Below the pieces are notes generated by a model. The model ran no database searches. It was given only the letters and a program-made list of their open reading frames with translations, and was not told the DNA's origin. Positions 15,727-25,247 of a stretch of 64,000 nucleotides of DNA are shown here, one piece after another. Source of the DNA: an uncultured Eubacteriales bacterium (GTDB lineage: Bacteria; Bacillota; Clostridia; Oscillospirales; Oscillospiraceae). The DNA is taken from positions 25,836 through 89,835 of the forward strand of contig UROG01000003.1 of assembly GCA_900549485.1 (NCBI GenBank), read 5' to 3'. The position numbers and the translations under genes were made by a program. Position 1 is the first letter of the stretch, and each line of letters starts with the position of its first letter.

Positions 15727-17568
15727 ATGAGTAAGATAATAGGAATAGACTTAGGTACAACCAACAGCTGTGTAGCAGTCATGGAGGGCGGCGAAGCCGT
15801 CGTTATCCCGAACGCAGAGGGCGCGCGCACTACCCCGTCTGTCGTTGCATTTGCAAAGACCGGCGAGCGTATGGTAGGTCAGGTTGCAAAGCGTCAGGCG
15901 GTCACAAACCCCGACCGCACCATTTCCTCCATCAAGCGTGAAATGGGCTCCAACTACAAAGTTACCATCGACAACAAGTCATATACCCCGCAGGAAATTT
16001 CCGCAATGATCCTCCAGAAGCTCAAGGCAGACGCCGAGGCGTATCTGGGACAGAGCGTCACGGAAGCGGTCATCACCGTTCCTGCATACTTCACCGACGC
16101 ACAGCGTCAGGCGACCAAGGACGCCGGCAAGATCGCCGGTCTCGACGTAAAGCGTATCATAAACGAGCCTACCGCTGCGGCTCTTGCATACGGTCTTGAT
16201 AAGGAAACCGATCAGAAGATCATGGTCTATGACCTTGGCGGCGGCACATTCGATGTCTCCGTGCTTGAGATAGGCGACGGCGTTATCGAGGTTCTGGCGA
16301 CTGCGGGCAATAACCGTCTCGGCGGCGACGACTTTGACGAGTGCATCACCAAGTACCTGGTGGATGAGTTCAAGAAGGCAGAGGGCGTTGACCTCAGCGG
16401 CGATAAGGTCGCTATGCAGCGTCTGCGCGAGGCGGCCGAGAAGGCGAAGATCGAGCTGTCCGGCGTAACCACCTCCAACATCAACCTGCCTTATATCACC
16501 GCCGACGCAAACGGCCCGAAGCATCTTGATATGACCCTCACAAGGGCAAAGTTCAACGAGCTTACACATCACCTTGTCGAAAAGACAATGGGTCCTGTAA
16601 AGCAGGCTCTCTCCGACTCCGGTCTTAACCCCTCCGACATCTCCAAGGTCCTGCTGGTCGGCGGCTCCAGCCGTATCCCCGCAGTTCAGGAAATGGTCAA
16701 GTCCCTCATCGGCAAGGACGGGTTCAAGGGCATCAACCCCGATGAATGCGTCGCAATCGGCGCGGCCATCCAGGGCGGCGTGTTCTCCGGCGATACCAAG
16801 GGTATGCTCCTGCTGGATGTAACTCCTCTGTCTCTGGGTATCGAGACTCTCGGCGGCGTCTGCACCAAGCTCATCGAGCGCAACACCACCATCCCCGTGA
16901 AGAAGTCCCAGGTCTTCTCCACCGCAGCCGATAACCAGACCTCCGTTGAAGTTAACGTTCTCCAGGGCGAGCGCGAGATGGCTGCTTACAACAAGAGCCT
17001 TGGCCGCTTCAATCTTGACGGCATCGCTCCGGCGCGCCGCGGCGTTCCTCAGATAGAAGTCACCTTCGATATCGACGCCAACGGCATCGTCAACGTCTCC
17101 GCAAAGGATCTCGGCACCGGCAAGGAGCAGCATATCACCATCACCGCTTCCTCCAATATGTCCAAGGAAGACATCGACAAGGCAGTCAAGGAAGCCGAGA
17201 TGTACGCGGCTGAGGATGCAAAGCGCAAGGAAGAGGTCGATGTCCGCAATCAGGGCGATCAGATCGTCTACCAGACCGAAAAGACCCTCTCCGAGATGGG
17301 CGACAAGCTCGACGCGGCCGATAAGAGTGAGGTCGAGGCAAAGCTTGAGGAGCTGAAGACCGCTCTCAAGGGTACCGACACCGCAGCTATCAAGTCCGCT
17401 ACCGAGGCGCTTACCCAGGCGTTCTACAAGGTCAGCGAGAAGATGTATCAGGCTGCCGGCGCACAGGGTCAGCCGGGCGCAGGCTCCGATCCTTCACAGG
17501 GCGGCGCTCAGGGCGGTCAGGATTACTACGACGCAGACTACACCGTCGTAGATGACGACAAGAAGTAA
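15727..17568 (+). CDS. dnaK: Chaperone DnaK (Hsp70)
   Basis: ATP-dependent chaperone. N-terminal [19 protein letters not shown], the phosphate loops [17 protein letters not shown] and [17 protein letters not shown], and the substrate domain with [15 protein letters not shown] and [17 protein letters not shown] are all canonical. It lacks the 24-residue insert of Gram-negative DnaK, as expected in Firmicutes. The C-terminal tail is rich in Gly/Gln and ends in [10 protein letters not shown]. 613 residues. Ribosome site AGGAGGAAATCACA. Third gene of the CIRCE operon. Confidence 0.99.
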   Translation: MSKIIGIDLGTTNSCVAVMEGGEAVVIPNAEGARTTPSVVAFAKTGERMVGQVAKRQAVTNPDRTISSIKREMGSNYKVTIDNKSYTPQEISAMILQKLKADAEAYLGQSVTEAVITVPAYFTDAQRQATKDAGKIAGLDVKRIINEPTAAALAYGLDKETDQKIMVYDLGGGTFDVSVLEIGDGVIEVLATAGNNRLGGDDFDECITKYLVDEFKKAEGVDLSGDKVAMQRLREAAEKAKIELSGVTTSNINLPYITADANGPKHLDMTLTRAKFNELTHHLVEKTMGPVKQALSDSGLNPSDISKVLLVGGSSRIPAVQEMVKSLIGKDGFKGINPDECVAIGAAIQGGVFSGDTKGMLLLDVTPLSLGIETLGGVCTKLIERNTTIPVKKSQVFSTAADNQTSVEVNVLQGEREMAAYNKSLGRFNLDGIAPARRGVPQIEVTFDIDANGIVNVSAKDLGTGKEQHITITASSNMSKEDIDKAVKEAEMYAAEDAKRKEEVDVRNQGDQIVYQTEKTLSEMGDKLDAADKSEVEAKLEELKTALKGTDTAAIKSATEALTQAFYKVSEKMYQAAGAQGQPGAGSDPSQGGAQGGQDYYDADYTVVDDDKK

Positions 17569-17622
17569 TTTTCCGGATGTCCCGGCGCACATCCCGTGAT
17601 ACGGAGTGTGACCAACAATCTG

Positions 17623-17650
17623 TTGAGGCGAGGAGTTTTCCCCGCCTCAA
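17623..17650 (+). other. Hairpin between dnaK and dnaJ
   Basis: TTGAGGCG (17623-17630) pairs with CGCCTCAA (17643-17650) around a 12-nt loop. No U-tract; perhaps an mRNA processing or attenuation element that sets dnaJ level. Confidence 0.4.
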
Positions 17651-17742
17651 CGGCGCGTAAAAACACAGGCAGCGCCGTATAATGAGCGGACGCGTCCGCC
17701 GGTGCGGCGGATGATGCGCGTTTTGCGCGGATCGGAGGAGCT

Positions 17743-18882
17743 ATGGCAGAAAAAAGAGATTATTACGAGGTGCTTGGCGTTGACAAAAGCGCGAGCGCCG
17801 ATGAGATAAAAAAAGCATACAGAAAAATAGCCAAGGAAAACCACCCTGACCTGCACCCCGGCGATAAGCAGTGCGAGGAGCGGTTCAAGGCGGCAAACGA
17901 GGCTTACGAGGTACTTTCCGACGACGACAAGCGCAAGAAGTACGACCAGTTCGGCCACGCGGCGTTTGACCCCAGCTACGGCGCGGGCGCGGGCGGCGCG
18001 GGTTTCGGCGGCGGCTTCGGCGGCTTCGGAGATCTGGGCGACATATTCGGCGATATATTCGGCGGCGGCTTCGGCGGCTTCGGCGGCGGTCAGAGGAGCA
18101 ATCCCAACGCGCCGCGCAAGGGCGAAAATATCCGCGCAAGCGTGAACATAAGCTTTGAGGAAGCGGCCTTCGGCTGTGAAAAGGAAGTCACCGTGGCGCG
18201 TGTCGAGCAGTGTCCCGACTGCAAGGGCACCGGCTGCGCCCCCGGCACCACGCCCGAGGTATGTCCCGACTGCAAGGGTACCGGCTATGTCACGCAGTCG
18301 CAGCGCACGCCCTTCGGCGTGATGCAGTCGCAGGCGCCCTGCGGCAAGTGCCGCGGCAGAGGCAAGATAATCCACCAGCCCTGCAAGACCTGCAAGGGCA
18401 TGGGCAGTATCCGCCGCCAGCACAAGATAAAGGTGACCATCCCCGCCGGTATCGACGACGGGCAGGCCATTTCCCAGCGCGGCAAGGGCAACGCGGGCGC
18501 AAACGGCGGTCCCGCCGGCGATCTGCTTGTGTCGGTCATCGTCCGCCCCCACTCACGCTTTGAGCGCGACGGGAACTCCGTCCTTCTCGAGCAGCCCATC
18601 ACATATTCGCAGGCGGCTCTTGGCGCGGAGATCGAGGTGCCGACGCTTGACGGCAACGTGAAAATGACGGTTCCCGAGGGTACGCAGCCCGGTACGGTGT
18701 TCCGCCTGCGCGGCAAGGGCATACCTTATCTGCGCGGCAACGGCAGGGGCGATCAGTTCGTCACTGTGACACTCTCTGTGCCGAAGAATCTGACAGGTTC
18801 TCAGAAGGAGCTGCTGCGTCAGTTCGCCGCGTCAATGGGCGAGCTGGACAGCGTAAAGCAGAGCGGAAGAAAAAGAAAATAA
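17743..18882 (+). CDS. dnaJ: Co-chaperone DnaJ (Hsp40)
   Basis: Stimulates DnaK ATPase and delivers substrates. J domain at 5-70 with the HPD motif ([10 protein letters not shown]), a Gly/Phe region at about 75-125, and a zinc domain with four CxxCxGxG modules: [27 protein letters not shown] and CKTCKGMGS. The C-terminal peptide-binding domains follow ([18 protein letters not shown]). 379 residues, full length. Strong GGAGGAGCT site. Last gene of the heat-shock operon; a 14-bp perfect hairpin follows. Confidence 0.98.
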   Translation: MAEKRDYYEVLGVDKSASADEIKKAYRKIAKENHPDLHPGDKQCEERFKAANEAYEVLSDDDKRKKYDQFGHAAFDPSYGAGAGGAGFGGGFGGFGDLGDIFGDIFGGGFGGFGGGQRSNPNAPRKGENIRASVNISFEEAAFGCEKEVTVARVEQCPDCKGTGCAPGTTPEVCPDCKGTGYVTQSQRTPFGVMQSQAPCGKCRGRGKIIHQPCKTCKGMGSIRRQHKIKVTIPAGIDDGQAISQRGKGNAGANGGPAGDLLVSVIVRPHSRFERDGNSVLLEQPITYSQAALGAEIEVPTLDGNVKMTVPEGTQPGTVFRLRGKGIPYLRGNGRGDQFVTVTLSVPKNLTGSQKELLRQFAASMGELDSVKQSGRKRK

Positions 18883-18892
18883 GCAAAATTTT

Positions 18893-18927
18893 AAGCCGGT
18901 GAAAGCAATTCAAGCTTTCACCGGCTT
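18893..18927. terminator. 14-bp perfect hairpin closing the heat-shock operon
   Basis: AAGCCGGTGAAAGC (18893-18906), loop AATTCAA, GCTTTCACCGGCTT (18914-18927). It sits between convergent dnaJ and the TlpA-like gene and has only weak U-tracts on either strand (AAAATTTT on the minus-strand side). Probably a bidirectional terminator. Confidence 0.6.
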
Positions 18928-18994
18928 TAGCTTGTCAAAGAAGTCCTCACAGACCTTTTTTGACAGTCTCGGAAAAGTATTCTGCTGTTTGCGG

Positions 18995-19918
18995 TCAGGC
19001 AAGGCGGCTGTCGATGCGTCCTTTCCATGTGCCGTAGTCCGCATAGCCGACGAATGCGCCCGCGCCGGATTCAGCATAGCCTTCGGCGATCTCACGGCAG
19101 TATTCCTTTATCTTTGCGTCATCGCCGACTATTCCGTCAAGCTCCGTCTTTATCTCCATGCTGTCCTCGTCGGTAAATTCGTCAAACTCGCCGCCGAGGT
19201 ATGCTTCGATCGTTTCGTTGACCGCCTCGGTCAGCTGATCCATGAAATCCTCGGCCTTCGCGGGGAGAATATTTCCCTTGGCGTCATAGAACACCGTCGC
19301 CGGAACGCCGCTCTCGGTAAATTCGCACGGCCCGTCATAGAAAACGGTGGGATAGCTTATGCCAAGCTCCTCTATCGTCTTCGCCGCGTCCTCCTCGGAG
19401 CTGTACATTCCGACGATGAGAAGCCCCTTGTCCCTGTATTCCTGCCAGAGCTTTTCAAAGTCGGGCATCTCCTCAAGGCACCAGTGGCACCACGGCTCCC
19501 AGTAGTTGACAAGAATGAGCCTGTAATCGGCAAAGTTTATCTCGTCGAGAGAGGCGTAGGTTTTCGCAGGCTCGGGATACTTTGTCTCCGCCGCGCCCTC
19601 GCTTTTCAGTGCAAAGCTCAGCGTACCGCCGGCCTTCACCGTTTTGACTTCCTTGGTTTTTGCAAAGCCCTCAGGGACCTTGAGTATATGCACCTCATAT
19701 TCGCCGGACGCAAGGTCTGCAAAGACCGCCGTGCCGTCCGCTCCGCTGACCTGCACAAAGCAGGTTTTGTCGTCGCACAGCTGCACCTTCGCTCCGGCTA
19801 CTGCCTTGCCGCTTTCGTCGGTGACAAGCACCGTTGCGGCAGACGCGGCAAATGAAAACGGACATATGCTCATTATAAGAATGAGCGCAAGAACGGAAGC
19901 TATTATTTTTTTCATCAT
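18995..19918 (-). CDS. Exported TlpA-like thioredoxin-fold protein with N-terminal Cna-B-like domain
   Basis: 307 residues. Signal peptide MMKKIIASVLALILIMSICP (1-24). Residues about 27-95 look like a small Cna-B/prealbumin-like beta domain: VTDESGKAVAGAKVQL then GTAVFADLASGEYEVHIL. A thioredoxin fold follows with active-site WEPWCHWCLEEMPDFEKLW (CxxC = CHWC), SYPTVFYDG and the cis-Pro segment SGVPATVFYDAKG. The last 80 residues are an acidic extension of unknown fold. Such proteins act outside the membrane as thiol oxidoreductases. Start: AAGGAGGG 5 nt before the first of two ATGs. Monocistronic, convergent with dnaJ. Confidence 0.8.
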   Translation of the reverse strand: MMKKIIASVLALILIMSICPFSFAASAATVLVTDESGKAVAGAKVQLCDDKTCFVQVSGADGTAVFADLASGEYEVHILKVPEGFAKTKEVKTVKAGGTLSFALKSEGAAETKYPEPAKTYASLDEINFADYRLILVNYWEPWCHWCLEEMPDFEKLWQEYRDKGLLIVGMYSSEEDAAKTIEELGISYPTVFYDGPCEFTESGVPATVFYDAKGNILPAKAEDFMDQLTEAVNETIEAYLGGEFDEFTDEDSMEIKTELDGIVGDDAKIKEYCREIAEGYAESGAGAFVGYADYGTWKGRIDSRLA

Positions 19919-19996
19919 ATTTACCCTCCTTAAGCAGACGCTGATTTTTTCCGGCACCTGCTTATACGCTTCACCGGCGATTTTGTTTCGCCTTTT

Positions 19997-21301
19997 TTAT
20001 TTTTTCGGGAGGAGAACCTTTGTGCCGCCCATGTACTGCCACAGCACCTCGGGGATGGTCACGCTGCCGTCTGCCTGGAGGTGGTTTTCAAGAAACGCGA
20101 TGAGCATACGGGGTGGAGCGACGACGGTGTTGTTGAGCGTGTGGGGGAGATACATTTTGCCGTCCGCGCCCTTTACGCGCATCCTGAGACGGCGCGACTG
20201 CGCATCGCCGAGATTGGAGCAGGAGCAGACCTCGAAATATTTCTGCTGGCGCGGGGACCATGCCTCTATATCGCAGGACTTGACCTTGAGGTCGGCAAGA
20301 TCGCCTGAGCAGCACTCAAGCTGACGCACGGGTATCTCCATGGAGCGGAACAGCTCGACGGAGAAGCGCCACATCTTCTCGTACCATGCCATGGAATCCT
20401 CCGGCTTGCATACGACGATCATTTCCTGCTTTTCAAACTGATGTATACGGTATACGCCGCGCTCCTCTATGCCGTGCGCGCCCTTTTCCTTGCGGAAGCA
20501 GGGGGAGTAGGAGGTGAGCGTCTGGGGAAGCGTCTCCTCGGGAATGACCTGATCTATGAACTTGCCTATCATGGAGTGCTCCGACGTGCCGATGAGATAG
20601 AGATCCTCGCCCTCGATCTTGTACATCATTGCGTCCATATCCGTCTGCGACATTACGCCCTCGACGACGTTGCCGTGGATCATGAAGGGCGGAATACAGT
20701 AGATAAAGCCCTTGTTTATCATGAAGTCGCGTGCATAGGCGAGAATGGCGCTGTGCAGTCTTGCGATGTCGCCCATGAGATAGTAGAAGCCGTTGCCAGC
20801 GACGCGTCCGGCGGAGTCCATGTCAACGCCGTTGAAGCTTTCCATGATCTCTGTGTGGTAGGGGATGGGGAAGTCGGGAACGACGGGCTCGCCGAAGCGC
20901 TCCACCTCGACGTTTGCACTGTCGTCCGGTCCGATGGGGACGCTGGGGTCTATTATGTTCGGTATCTGGAGCATGAGCTTATGAATGCGGGCGGCGTATT
21001 CCTCCTCAAGCTTCTCAAGCTCCGCAAGGCGGTCGGCGTTTTTCTTGACCTGCTCCTTGACCTTTTCCGCCTCCTCAAGCTTGCCCGGGTCCTTCTTTGC
21101 CTGACCCATGAGTATGCCTATCTGCTTTGAGAGCGTGTTGCGGCTCGCGCGAAGCTCGCTCGCCTCGGTGATCGCGGCGCGGTTGAGCGTGTCAAGCTCT
21201 ATCACCTCGTCAACCATCGGAAGCTTTGCCTCCTGAAACTTCTTCGTTATGTTTTCCTTGACTATATCGGGGTTTTCACGCACAAATCGTATATCCAGCA
21301 T
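19997..21301 (-). CDS. serS: Seryl-tRNA synthetase
   Basis: Class II synthetase charging tRNA-Ser. The N-terminal coiled-coil arm (about 30-110) reads like SerRS, starting MLDIRFVRENPDIVKENI. The catalytic core has TSEHSMIGKF (serine recognition, TxE), SPCFRKEKGAHG (motif 2, FRxE-like), YRIHQFEKQEMIVV and motif 3 in GADGKMYLPHTLNNTVVAPPRMLIAFLEN, where the usual NGT is NNT and the final class II Arg is present as PR. 434 residues, a normal length. GGAGAACTAAAA precedes ATG. It is 65 bp from parB. No T-box leader was seen. Confidence 0.96.
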   Translation of the reverse strand: MLDIRFVRENPDIVKENITKKFQEAKLPMVDEVIELDTLNRAAITEASELRASRNTLSKQIGILMGQAKKDPGKLEEAEKVKEQVKKNADRLAELEKLEEEYAARIHKLMLQIPNIIDPSVPIGPDDSANVEVERFGEPVVPDFPIPYHTEIMESFNGVDMDSAGRVAGNGFYYLMGDIARLHSAILAYARDFMINKGFIYCIPPFMIHGNVVEGVMSQTDMDAMMYKIEGEDLYLIGTSEHSMIGKFIDQVIPEETLPQTLTSYSPCFRKEKGAHGIEERGVYRIHQFEKQEMIVVCKPEDSMAWYEKMWRFSVELFRSMEIPVRQLECCSGDLADLKVKSCDIEAWSPRQQKYFEVCSCSNLGDAQSRRLRMRVKGADGKMYLPHTLNNTVVAPPRMLIAFLENHLQADGSVTIPEVLWQYMGGTKVLLPKK

Positions 21302-21366
21302 TTTTAGTTCTCCTGTTTTTTTACTATGTTCTTTTTTTTACTCCTTCGGGAGCGTTTTTTATGCCC

Positions 21367-22227
21367 TTATCTGAGCCTTCTGAGCCGTTCGATCAGATTT
21401 TCCCTGTCGTCCGCGCCGTAAAATTCAATTTCTATTCTGCCGTTCTTCTTACCGCTGACGAGATGCACCCGCCTGCCAAGGATCTCGCCAAGCTCCTTTT
21501 CAACCTCGGCGGAATAGTCCACAAACGGCTTTGCCGGTTCGCTCTTTTCCTTAGGCTCCTTCGTGAGCCTTGCGGCCAGCGCCTCGGTTTTGCGCACAGA
21601 AAGCGATTTTGAGATGACCTCATTCGCCGCGTCAAGCTGCGTTTTTTCGTCGGTTATCGGGATGAGCGCCCTTGCGTGACCGGCGGAGAGCTTTCCGTCC
21701 TCGACAAGCCTGAGCACATCCTCGCTCAGACTGAGCAGACGCATGGAGTTTGTTATCGCTGGGCGGGAGCGCCCGACGCTCTTTGCCGTTTCCTCCTGCG
21801 TCAGCCCGTACACCTCGATAAGCGTCTTGTAGCCCTTGGCCTCTTCTATCGGATTGAGGTTTTCCCTCTGGAGGTTTTCCACCAGCGCAAGCTCTGCGGC
21901 AGTCCTGTCGTCCGCTTCAATGACGCGTACCGGAACCTCCGCAAGCCCCGCCATGCGGCTTGCGCGCCAGCGGCGTTCGCCCGCAATGATCTGGTAGAAT
22001 CCGTCCGGAAGCCTGCGCGCAACTATCGGCTGGATAAGTCCGTACTGCGCTATCGAATCCGCCAGCTCCTGAAGCGCGGCCTCGTCGAAATACTCACGCG
22101 GCTGATCCTTGCGCGGCTCAACCTTTGTTATGGGGAGGGTCATCAGCTCGCTCTGTTCGTCAAGCTCGTCCTCTCCGAACAGCGCCGCAAGCCCCGTGCC
22201 CAAGCCTTTCTTTTCCTTTGCTGCCAC
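21367..22227 (-). CDS. parB: Chromosome-partitioning protein ParB/Spo0J
   Basis: CTP-hydrolysing clamp that loads at parS and spreads along DNA. N-terminal [15 protein letters not shown] is typical; the ParB/Srx box contains [25 protein letters not shown] (GERRxRA), and [19 protein letters not shown]; the helix-turn-helix is [24 protein letters not shown], and LSAGHARAL precedes the C-terminal dimer domain. 286 residues. It lies 4 bp downstream of parA and is co-transcribed. Its likely binding sites are the two parS sequences next to parA. Confidence 0.97.
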   Translation of the reverse strand: MAAKEKKGLGTGLAALFGEDELDEQSELMTLPITKVEPRKDQPREYFDEAALQELADSIAQYGLIQPIVARRLPDGFYQIIAGERRWRASRMAGLAEVPVRVIEADDRTAAELALVENLQRENLNPIEEAKGYKTLIEVYGLTQEETAKSVGRSRPAITNSMRLLSLSEDVLRLVEDGKLSAGHARALIPITDEKTQLDAANEVISKSLSVRKTEALAARLTKEPKEKSEPAKPFVDYSAEVEKELGEILGRRVHLVSGKKNGRIEIEFYGADDRENLIERLRRLR

Positions 22228-22231
22228 CCTA

Positions 22232-22990
22232 TCACCTCTCAGATCTTCTTATAAATTCTTCCGCCAGCTCAATGTATGCGCGGCTGCCCTTGTTGAAGCG
22301 GTCGTAGACTATGCCCGGCACACCGTGGCTGGGCGCTTCGGAAAGCCTTACGCTGCGCGGAATGACAGTGTCGTACACCTTTTCGTCAAGATACTTTCTC
22401 AGCTCCGCCGCCACCTGTGAGGTGAGGTTTGCGCGTGCGTCGTACATCGTCAGCACGATTCCCTCTATCTCAAGGCGCTTGTTGAGCCTTTTCTTGCACA
22501 TTCTTATGCTTGTCAGCAGATCGGCGATGCCCTCGAGCGCGTAATATTCGCACTGCATGGGAATGAGTACGCTGTCCGCCGCGACAAGCGCGTTGACCGT
22601 CAGCAGCTCAAGCGACGGGGGACAGTCTATAAATATGTAGTCGTAATCGCCGTAGAGCTTCATCAGGCAGTTTTTGAGGACGTATTCCCTGCTCTCTGCG
22701 TCGATAAGCTCTACCGATGAGGCAGCCAGCTCCTTGCTTGACGGTATCACGTCGCCGAATTTCGTATGCACCACGCATTTCTCCGGAGACTCCGCGCCGG
22801 ACATCATGTCGTAGGCGTTCGGGCGGGTGTTCTTTGATACCCCCATGCCCGTCGTGGCGTTGCCCTGCGGGTCGCCGTCAAACAGCAGCACACGCTTTCC
22901 GAGCAGCGTCAGAGCCGCGCTGAGATTGACGGTGGTCGTCGTCTTGCCGACGCCGCCTTTCTGGTTGGCCACAGCTAATATCTTTGCCAT
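22232..22990 (-). CDS. parA: Chromosome-partitioning ATPase ParA/Soj
   Basis: Deviant Walker ATPase that binds DNA non-specifically and moves ParB-parS complexes; in Bacillus the homologue Soj also acts on DnaA. The deviant Walker A is ANQKGGVGKTTTTVNLSAAL, Walker A' is LLFDGDPQGNATTGMG, and Walker B is DYIFIDCPPSLELLTVNAL. 252 residues, standard. GGAGAGAGAAA precedes the start. First gene of parAB, with a parS site 60 bp upstream. Confidence 0.97.
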   Translation of the reverse strand: MAKILAVANQKGGVGKTTTTVNLSAALTLLGKRVLLFDGDPQGNATTGMGVSKNTRPNAYDMMSGAESPEKCVVHTKFGDVIPSSKELAASSVELIDAESREYVLKNCLMKLYGDYDYIFIDCPPSLELLTVNALVAADSVLIPMQCEYYALEGIADLLTSIRMCKKRLNKRLEIEGIVLTMYDARANLTSQVAAELRKYLDEKVYDTVIPRSVRLSEAPSHGVPGIVYDRFNKGSRAYIELAEEFIRRSER

Positions 22991-23049
22991 TTTCTCTCTC
23001 CAAAAAGTTTTTTCATGCCATTATAGCAGGCACAGGTGTGTTTTTCAAT

Positions 23050-23065
23050 AGTTTCACGTGAAACA
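23050..23065. promoter_or_regulatory. parS site 1
   Basis: AGTTTCACGTGAAACA, 15 of 16 matches to the Firmicutes parS consensus TGTTTCACGTGAAACA, with the 14-bp palindromic core intact. Located 60 bp upstream of the parA start. Confidence 0.93.
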
Positions 23066-23090
23066 ATTCAATTAAACGAGGAACCTTGAT

Positions 23091-23230
23091 ACGTGAGGAG
23101 TGAGGAGTGAGGAATGAGGAGTTGTTGTGTCGGCACAGCCGACGGATAAAATAGAGTGGAGAGTTAAGAGTGGAGAGTTGAGATGTTGTGCCGCGTCAGC
23201 GGCTTATCAATTTCTCACTCCTCATCCACC
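23091..23230 (+). repeat. Intergenic repeat family, copy between parS sites
   Basis: Tandem GTGAGGAGT/GAGGAATGA units, the hairpin TGTCGGCACAGCCGACG, then GAGTGGAGAGTTAAGAGTGG units, a second hairpin-like GCCGCGTCAGCGGC and an inverted TCACTCCTCATCC end. This is one of the fullest copies in the window. Confidence 0.75.
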
Positions 23231-23233
23231 TGA

Positions 23234-23249
23234 CGTTTCACGTGAAACA
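23234..23249. promoter_or_regulatory. parS site 2
   Basis: CGTTTCACGTGAAACA, again 15 of 16 to consensus. It lies 14 bp beyond the stop codon of gpr (which reads toward it), 184 bp from parS site 1. Confidence 0.92.
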
Positions 23250-23262
23250 TGAAACACCAGAC

Positions 23263-24105
23263 CTACGCCAGCAGGGTATCTATATCCTCCGGACTGAGAC
23301 CGGGATGCAGGGCGAGGTTGAGGGCGCGTGAAATGAGACGGGACAGGCGGCGCACCTTTGCGTCAATGTCGCGCGGCGTGACGAACATTGTCGTCCGCCC
23401 CTCGGGTGAGAAAAACCGCCCTGCGTCCATGACCGTGGGTACGCCGATCGAGATGACCGGCACACCGAGAAAATCCGTGTCAATGCGCTCCCTATCGTTG
23501 CCCACGCCCGAACCCGGCGCGATGCCGGTGTCGGAGATCTGCACGCTGCGGCAAAGCCCTTCAGCCTCACGGCAGGCAAATGCGTCCACGACTACAACGA
23601 AAGAGGGTTTGACGATGGAGCAGAAGGAAAGTATCTGCTGTGCGCTTTCAACCCCGGAGGTGCCGAGAACGCCCGGGCGGCAGAGCGCTACGTCTGAGAG
23701 AAAGGAAAACTGTGCCGGCTCCGCCGACTTGAGATGGCGGGAGACAATAAGCGAGGAGGCGCACAGCGGCCCTATCGAGTCCGGCGTAATGTCAGGATTG
23801 CCGAGCGCCGCGACGACAACAGAGCGTCCGCCGCACCGTGCGGGCAGCAGCTGCGAGATGAGCTTTGCAAGAACGCCCTCGCATACGCGCAGATCAAACG
23901 CCCCGACGGGCAGGGAAAGCGTAAAATAGCTTCCTATCCCGCGCCCGATGAGAGAGGAGCCGGTTTCATTCAGCACCTCCACGTCGGTGACGGGAAAGCC
24001 GTCAACACTCATTTCGCGCACGGCGATACCGCGCTCACACCCCAGTTTTTCGTCAATGTCGCCCAGAAGCTCCGCCGCCATGTCCGTGCGTCTTGCAGAT
24101 GCCAT
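23263..24105 (-). CDS. gpr: GPR endopeptidase (spore protease, family A25)
   Basis: Degrades small acid-soluble spore proteins during germination. The N-terminus ASARRTDMAAELLGDID carries the RTDMAAE motif typical of GPR pro-regions and its self-recognition site. The core has VVVAALGNPDITPDSIGPLC, SFVVVVDAFACR, SDTGIAPGSGVGNDR and VPVISIGVPTVMDAG, all characteristic. 280 residues; many GPRs are longer (about 320-370). AAGGAGGAAAAAC precedes the ATG. Divergent from rpsT, as in many Clostridia and Bacilli. No spoIIP follows; parS and parA do. Its presence suggests a sporulating lineage. Confidence 0.9.
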   Translation of the reverse strand: MASARRTDMAAELLGDIDEKLGCERGIAVREMSVDGFPVTDVEVLNETGSSLIGRGIGSYFTLSLPVGAFDLRVCEGVLAKLISQLLPARCGGRSVVVAALGNPDITPDSIGPLCASSLIVSRHLKSAEPAQFSFLSDVALCRPGVLGTSGVESAQQILSFCSIVKPSFVVVVDAFACREAEGLCRSVQISDTGIAPGSGVGNDRERIDTDFLGVPVISIGVPTVMDAGRFFSPEGRTTMFVTPRDIDAKVRRLSRLISRALNLALHPGLSPEDIDTLLA

Positions 24106-24246
24106 AGTTTTTCCTCCTTACCTACCGGCGACAGCCGTAATGAGTACCGCATCGTGCGGTACAGGGTAAATTATACCCAATATCTTGTACGGGTAATCCT
24201 ACGGGCGGAAAAAGAAAAAATAGTGGGAAAAAATTTGAAAAAGGGC

Positions 24247-24275
24247 TTGATTTTCAGGAAACTCTTTGCTATAAT
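24247..24275 (+). promoter_or_regulatory. rpsT promoter
   Basis: TTGATT (24247-24252), 17-bp spacer, consensus TATAAT (24270-24275). Confidence 0.75.
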
Positions 24276-24335
24276 ATCAAAACGCGGGTTGACAGAATGT
24301 CGGCTCGACTTTATAGGAGGAGGTAGCGTTTAAGC

Positions 24336-24599
24336 ATGGCCAACATTAAATCTTCTGCTAAGAGAGACGAGAAGTCCAAGGAACTCAGAGCAAAGAACCG
24401 CGCTGAGAAGACCGAGCTCAAAACGATGATTAAAAAGTTTGACGCAGCAGTTGCCGAAGGCAACAATGATGCAGCTGTCAGTGCCTATAAAGTTGCTGTC
24501 AAGACAGTTGACCGCGCGGCAGGCAAAGGTCTGCTGCACAAGAACAATGCAGCTCACAAAAAGTCCGCTATGGCTCACAAGCTCAACGAGATGGCATAA
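24336..24599 (+). CDS. rpsT: 30S ribosomal protein S20
   Basis: Small basic protein of the 30S subunit, binding the 16S 5' domain. MANIKSSAKRDEKSKELRAK and GLLHKNNAAHKKSAMAHKLN are the conserved S20 ends. 87 residues, normal. Ribosome site GGAGGAGG lies 10-13 nt upstream. Single gene with its own promoter and a strong terminator. Confidence 0.98.
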   Translation: MANIKSSAKRDEKSKELRAKNRAEKTELKTMIKKFDAAVAEGNNDAAVSAYKVAVKTVDRAAGKGLLHKNNAAHKKSAMAHKLNEMA

Positions 24600-24610
24600 A
24601 ATCTCTTATA

Positions 24611-24644
24611 AAAAGGGACACCGGCTAATGCGGTGTCCCTTTTT
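24611..24644 (+). terminator. rpsT terminator
   Basis: GGGACACCG (24615-24623), loop GCTAATG, CGGTGTCCC (24631-24639), T5; A-run in front extends the stem. Confidence 0.92.
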
Positions 24645-24749
24645 AAATATTGCGCCCGTAAATAATTGCGCCCGTGACCGGCAGCGCACGGCGCACAGAC
24701 GCGCCGCCGCAGCGGAAAGAGCGCACAGCGGAAGAAAGCCGCAGAAAAC

Positions 24750-25247
24750 ATGGAAAATAAAATCAGAAAGCTGCTCACATGGCTGGACGGGCATTTTGAG
24801 GAAACGCTGCTCATGGCGTTTCTTGCCGCGATCGCCGTGGTGGAGCTGATGCAGGTGATAATAAGAAAGCTCCCGTTTGTCCCGGCACTGACCTGGGCGG
24901 AGGAGTTTTGCCGTTTCATGTGGATATGGAGCGTTTTTATCTCTCTGCCGTATACAATTAAAACAGGAACGATGCTCCGCGTGACCGCCCTTTCCGATAT
25001 CCTTCCGCAAAGGGGCGCGGAGCTGCTTGATATTGCGGTGCAGGCGGCCGTGCTTGCGGCTATGCTTGTGTGCGCCGCTTCCTCGGCGCCGGTGGTGATG
25101 GGTATCGCAAAAAGCGGCGAGACGTCGCCTGCAATGCTCTGGCCGATGTGGACGGTGTATTCGTTCGTCCTGCTGGGCTTCGCGCTTGCCTGCATACGCT
25201 CGGCGCAGAGCCTGAAGGAAAAAATCAAAAAGAGGAAAGAGAGATAA
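24750..25247 (+). CDS. dctQ: TRAP transporter small membrane subunit (DctQ)
   Basis: 165 residues with four predicted membrane helices, and the DctQ pattern LTWAEEFCRFMWIWSVFISL in helix 2. It pairs with the large DctM subunit to import a carboxylate, sialic acid or similar acid using a sodium gradient and the binding protein DctP. It overlaps dctM by one base (TAATG), so the two are coupled. The start ATG is preceded by GGAAGAAAG at a long distance; no better start is seen. Confidence 0.9.
   Translation: MENKIRKLLTWLDGHFEETLLMAFLAAIAVVELMQVIIRKLPFVPALTWAEEFCRFMWIWSVFISLPYTIKTGTMLRVTALSDILPQRGAELLDIAVQAAVLAAMLVCAASSAPVVMGIAKSGETSPAMLWPMWTVYSFVLLGFALACIRSAQSLKEKIKKRKER

Noticed and set aside
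15979..17133. Long open frame on minus opposite dnaK (384 codons)
   Set aside because: It is the complement of a highly conserved gene with strong codon bias; it has no recognisable family motifs and no ribosome site.
21341..21360. Hairpin CTCC-TTCG-GGAG with T6 between serS and parB as a terminator
   Set aside because: The U-tract is on plus, but both flanking genes are on minus and the stem is only 4 bp.
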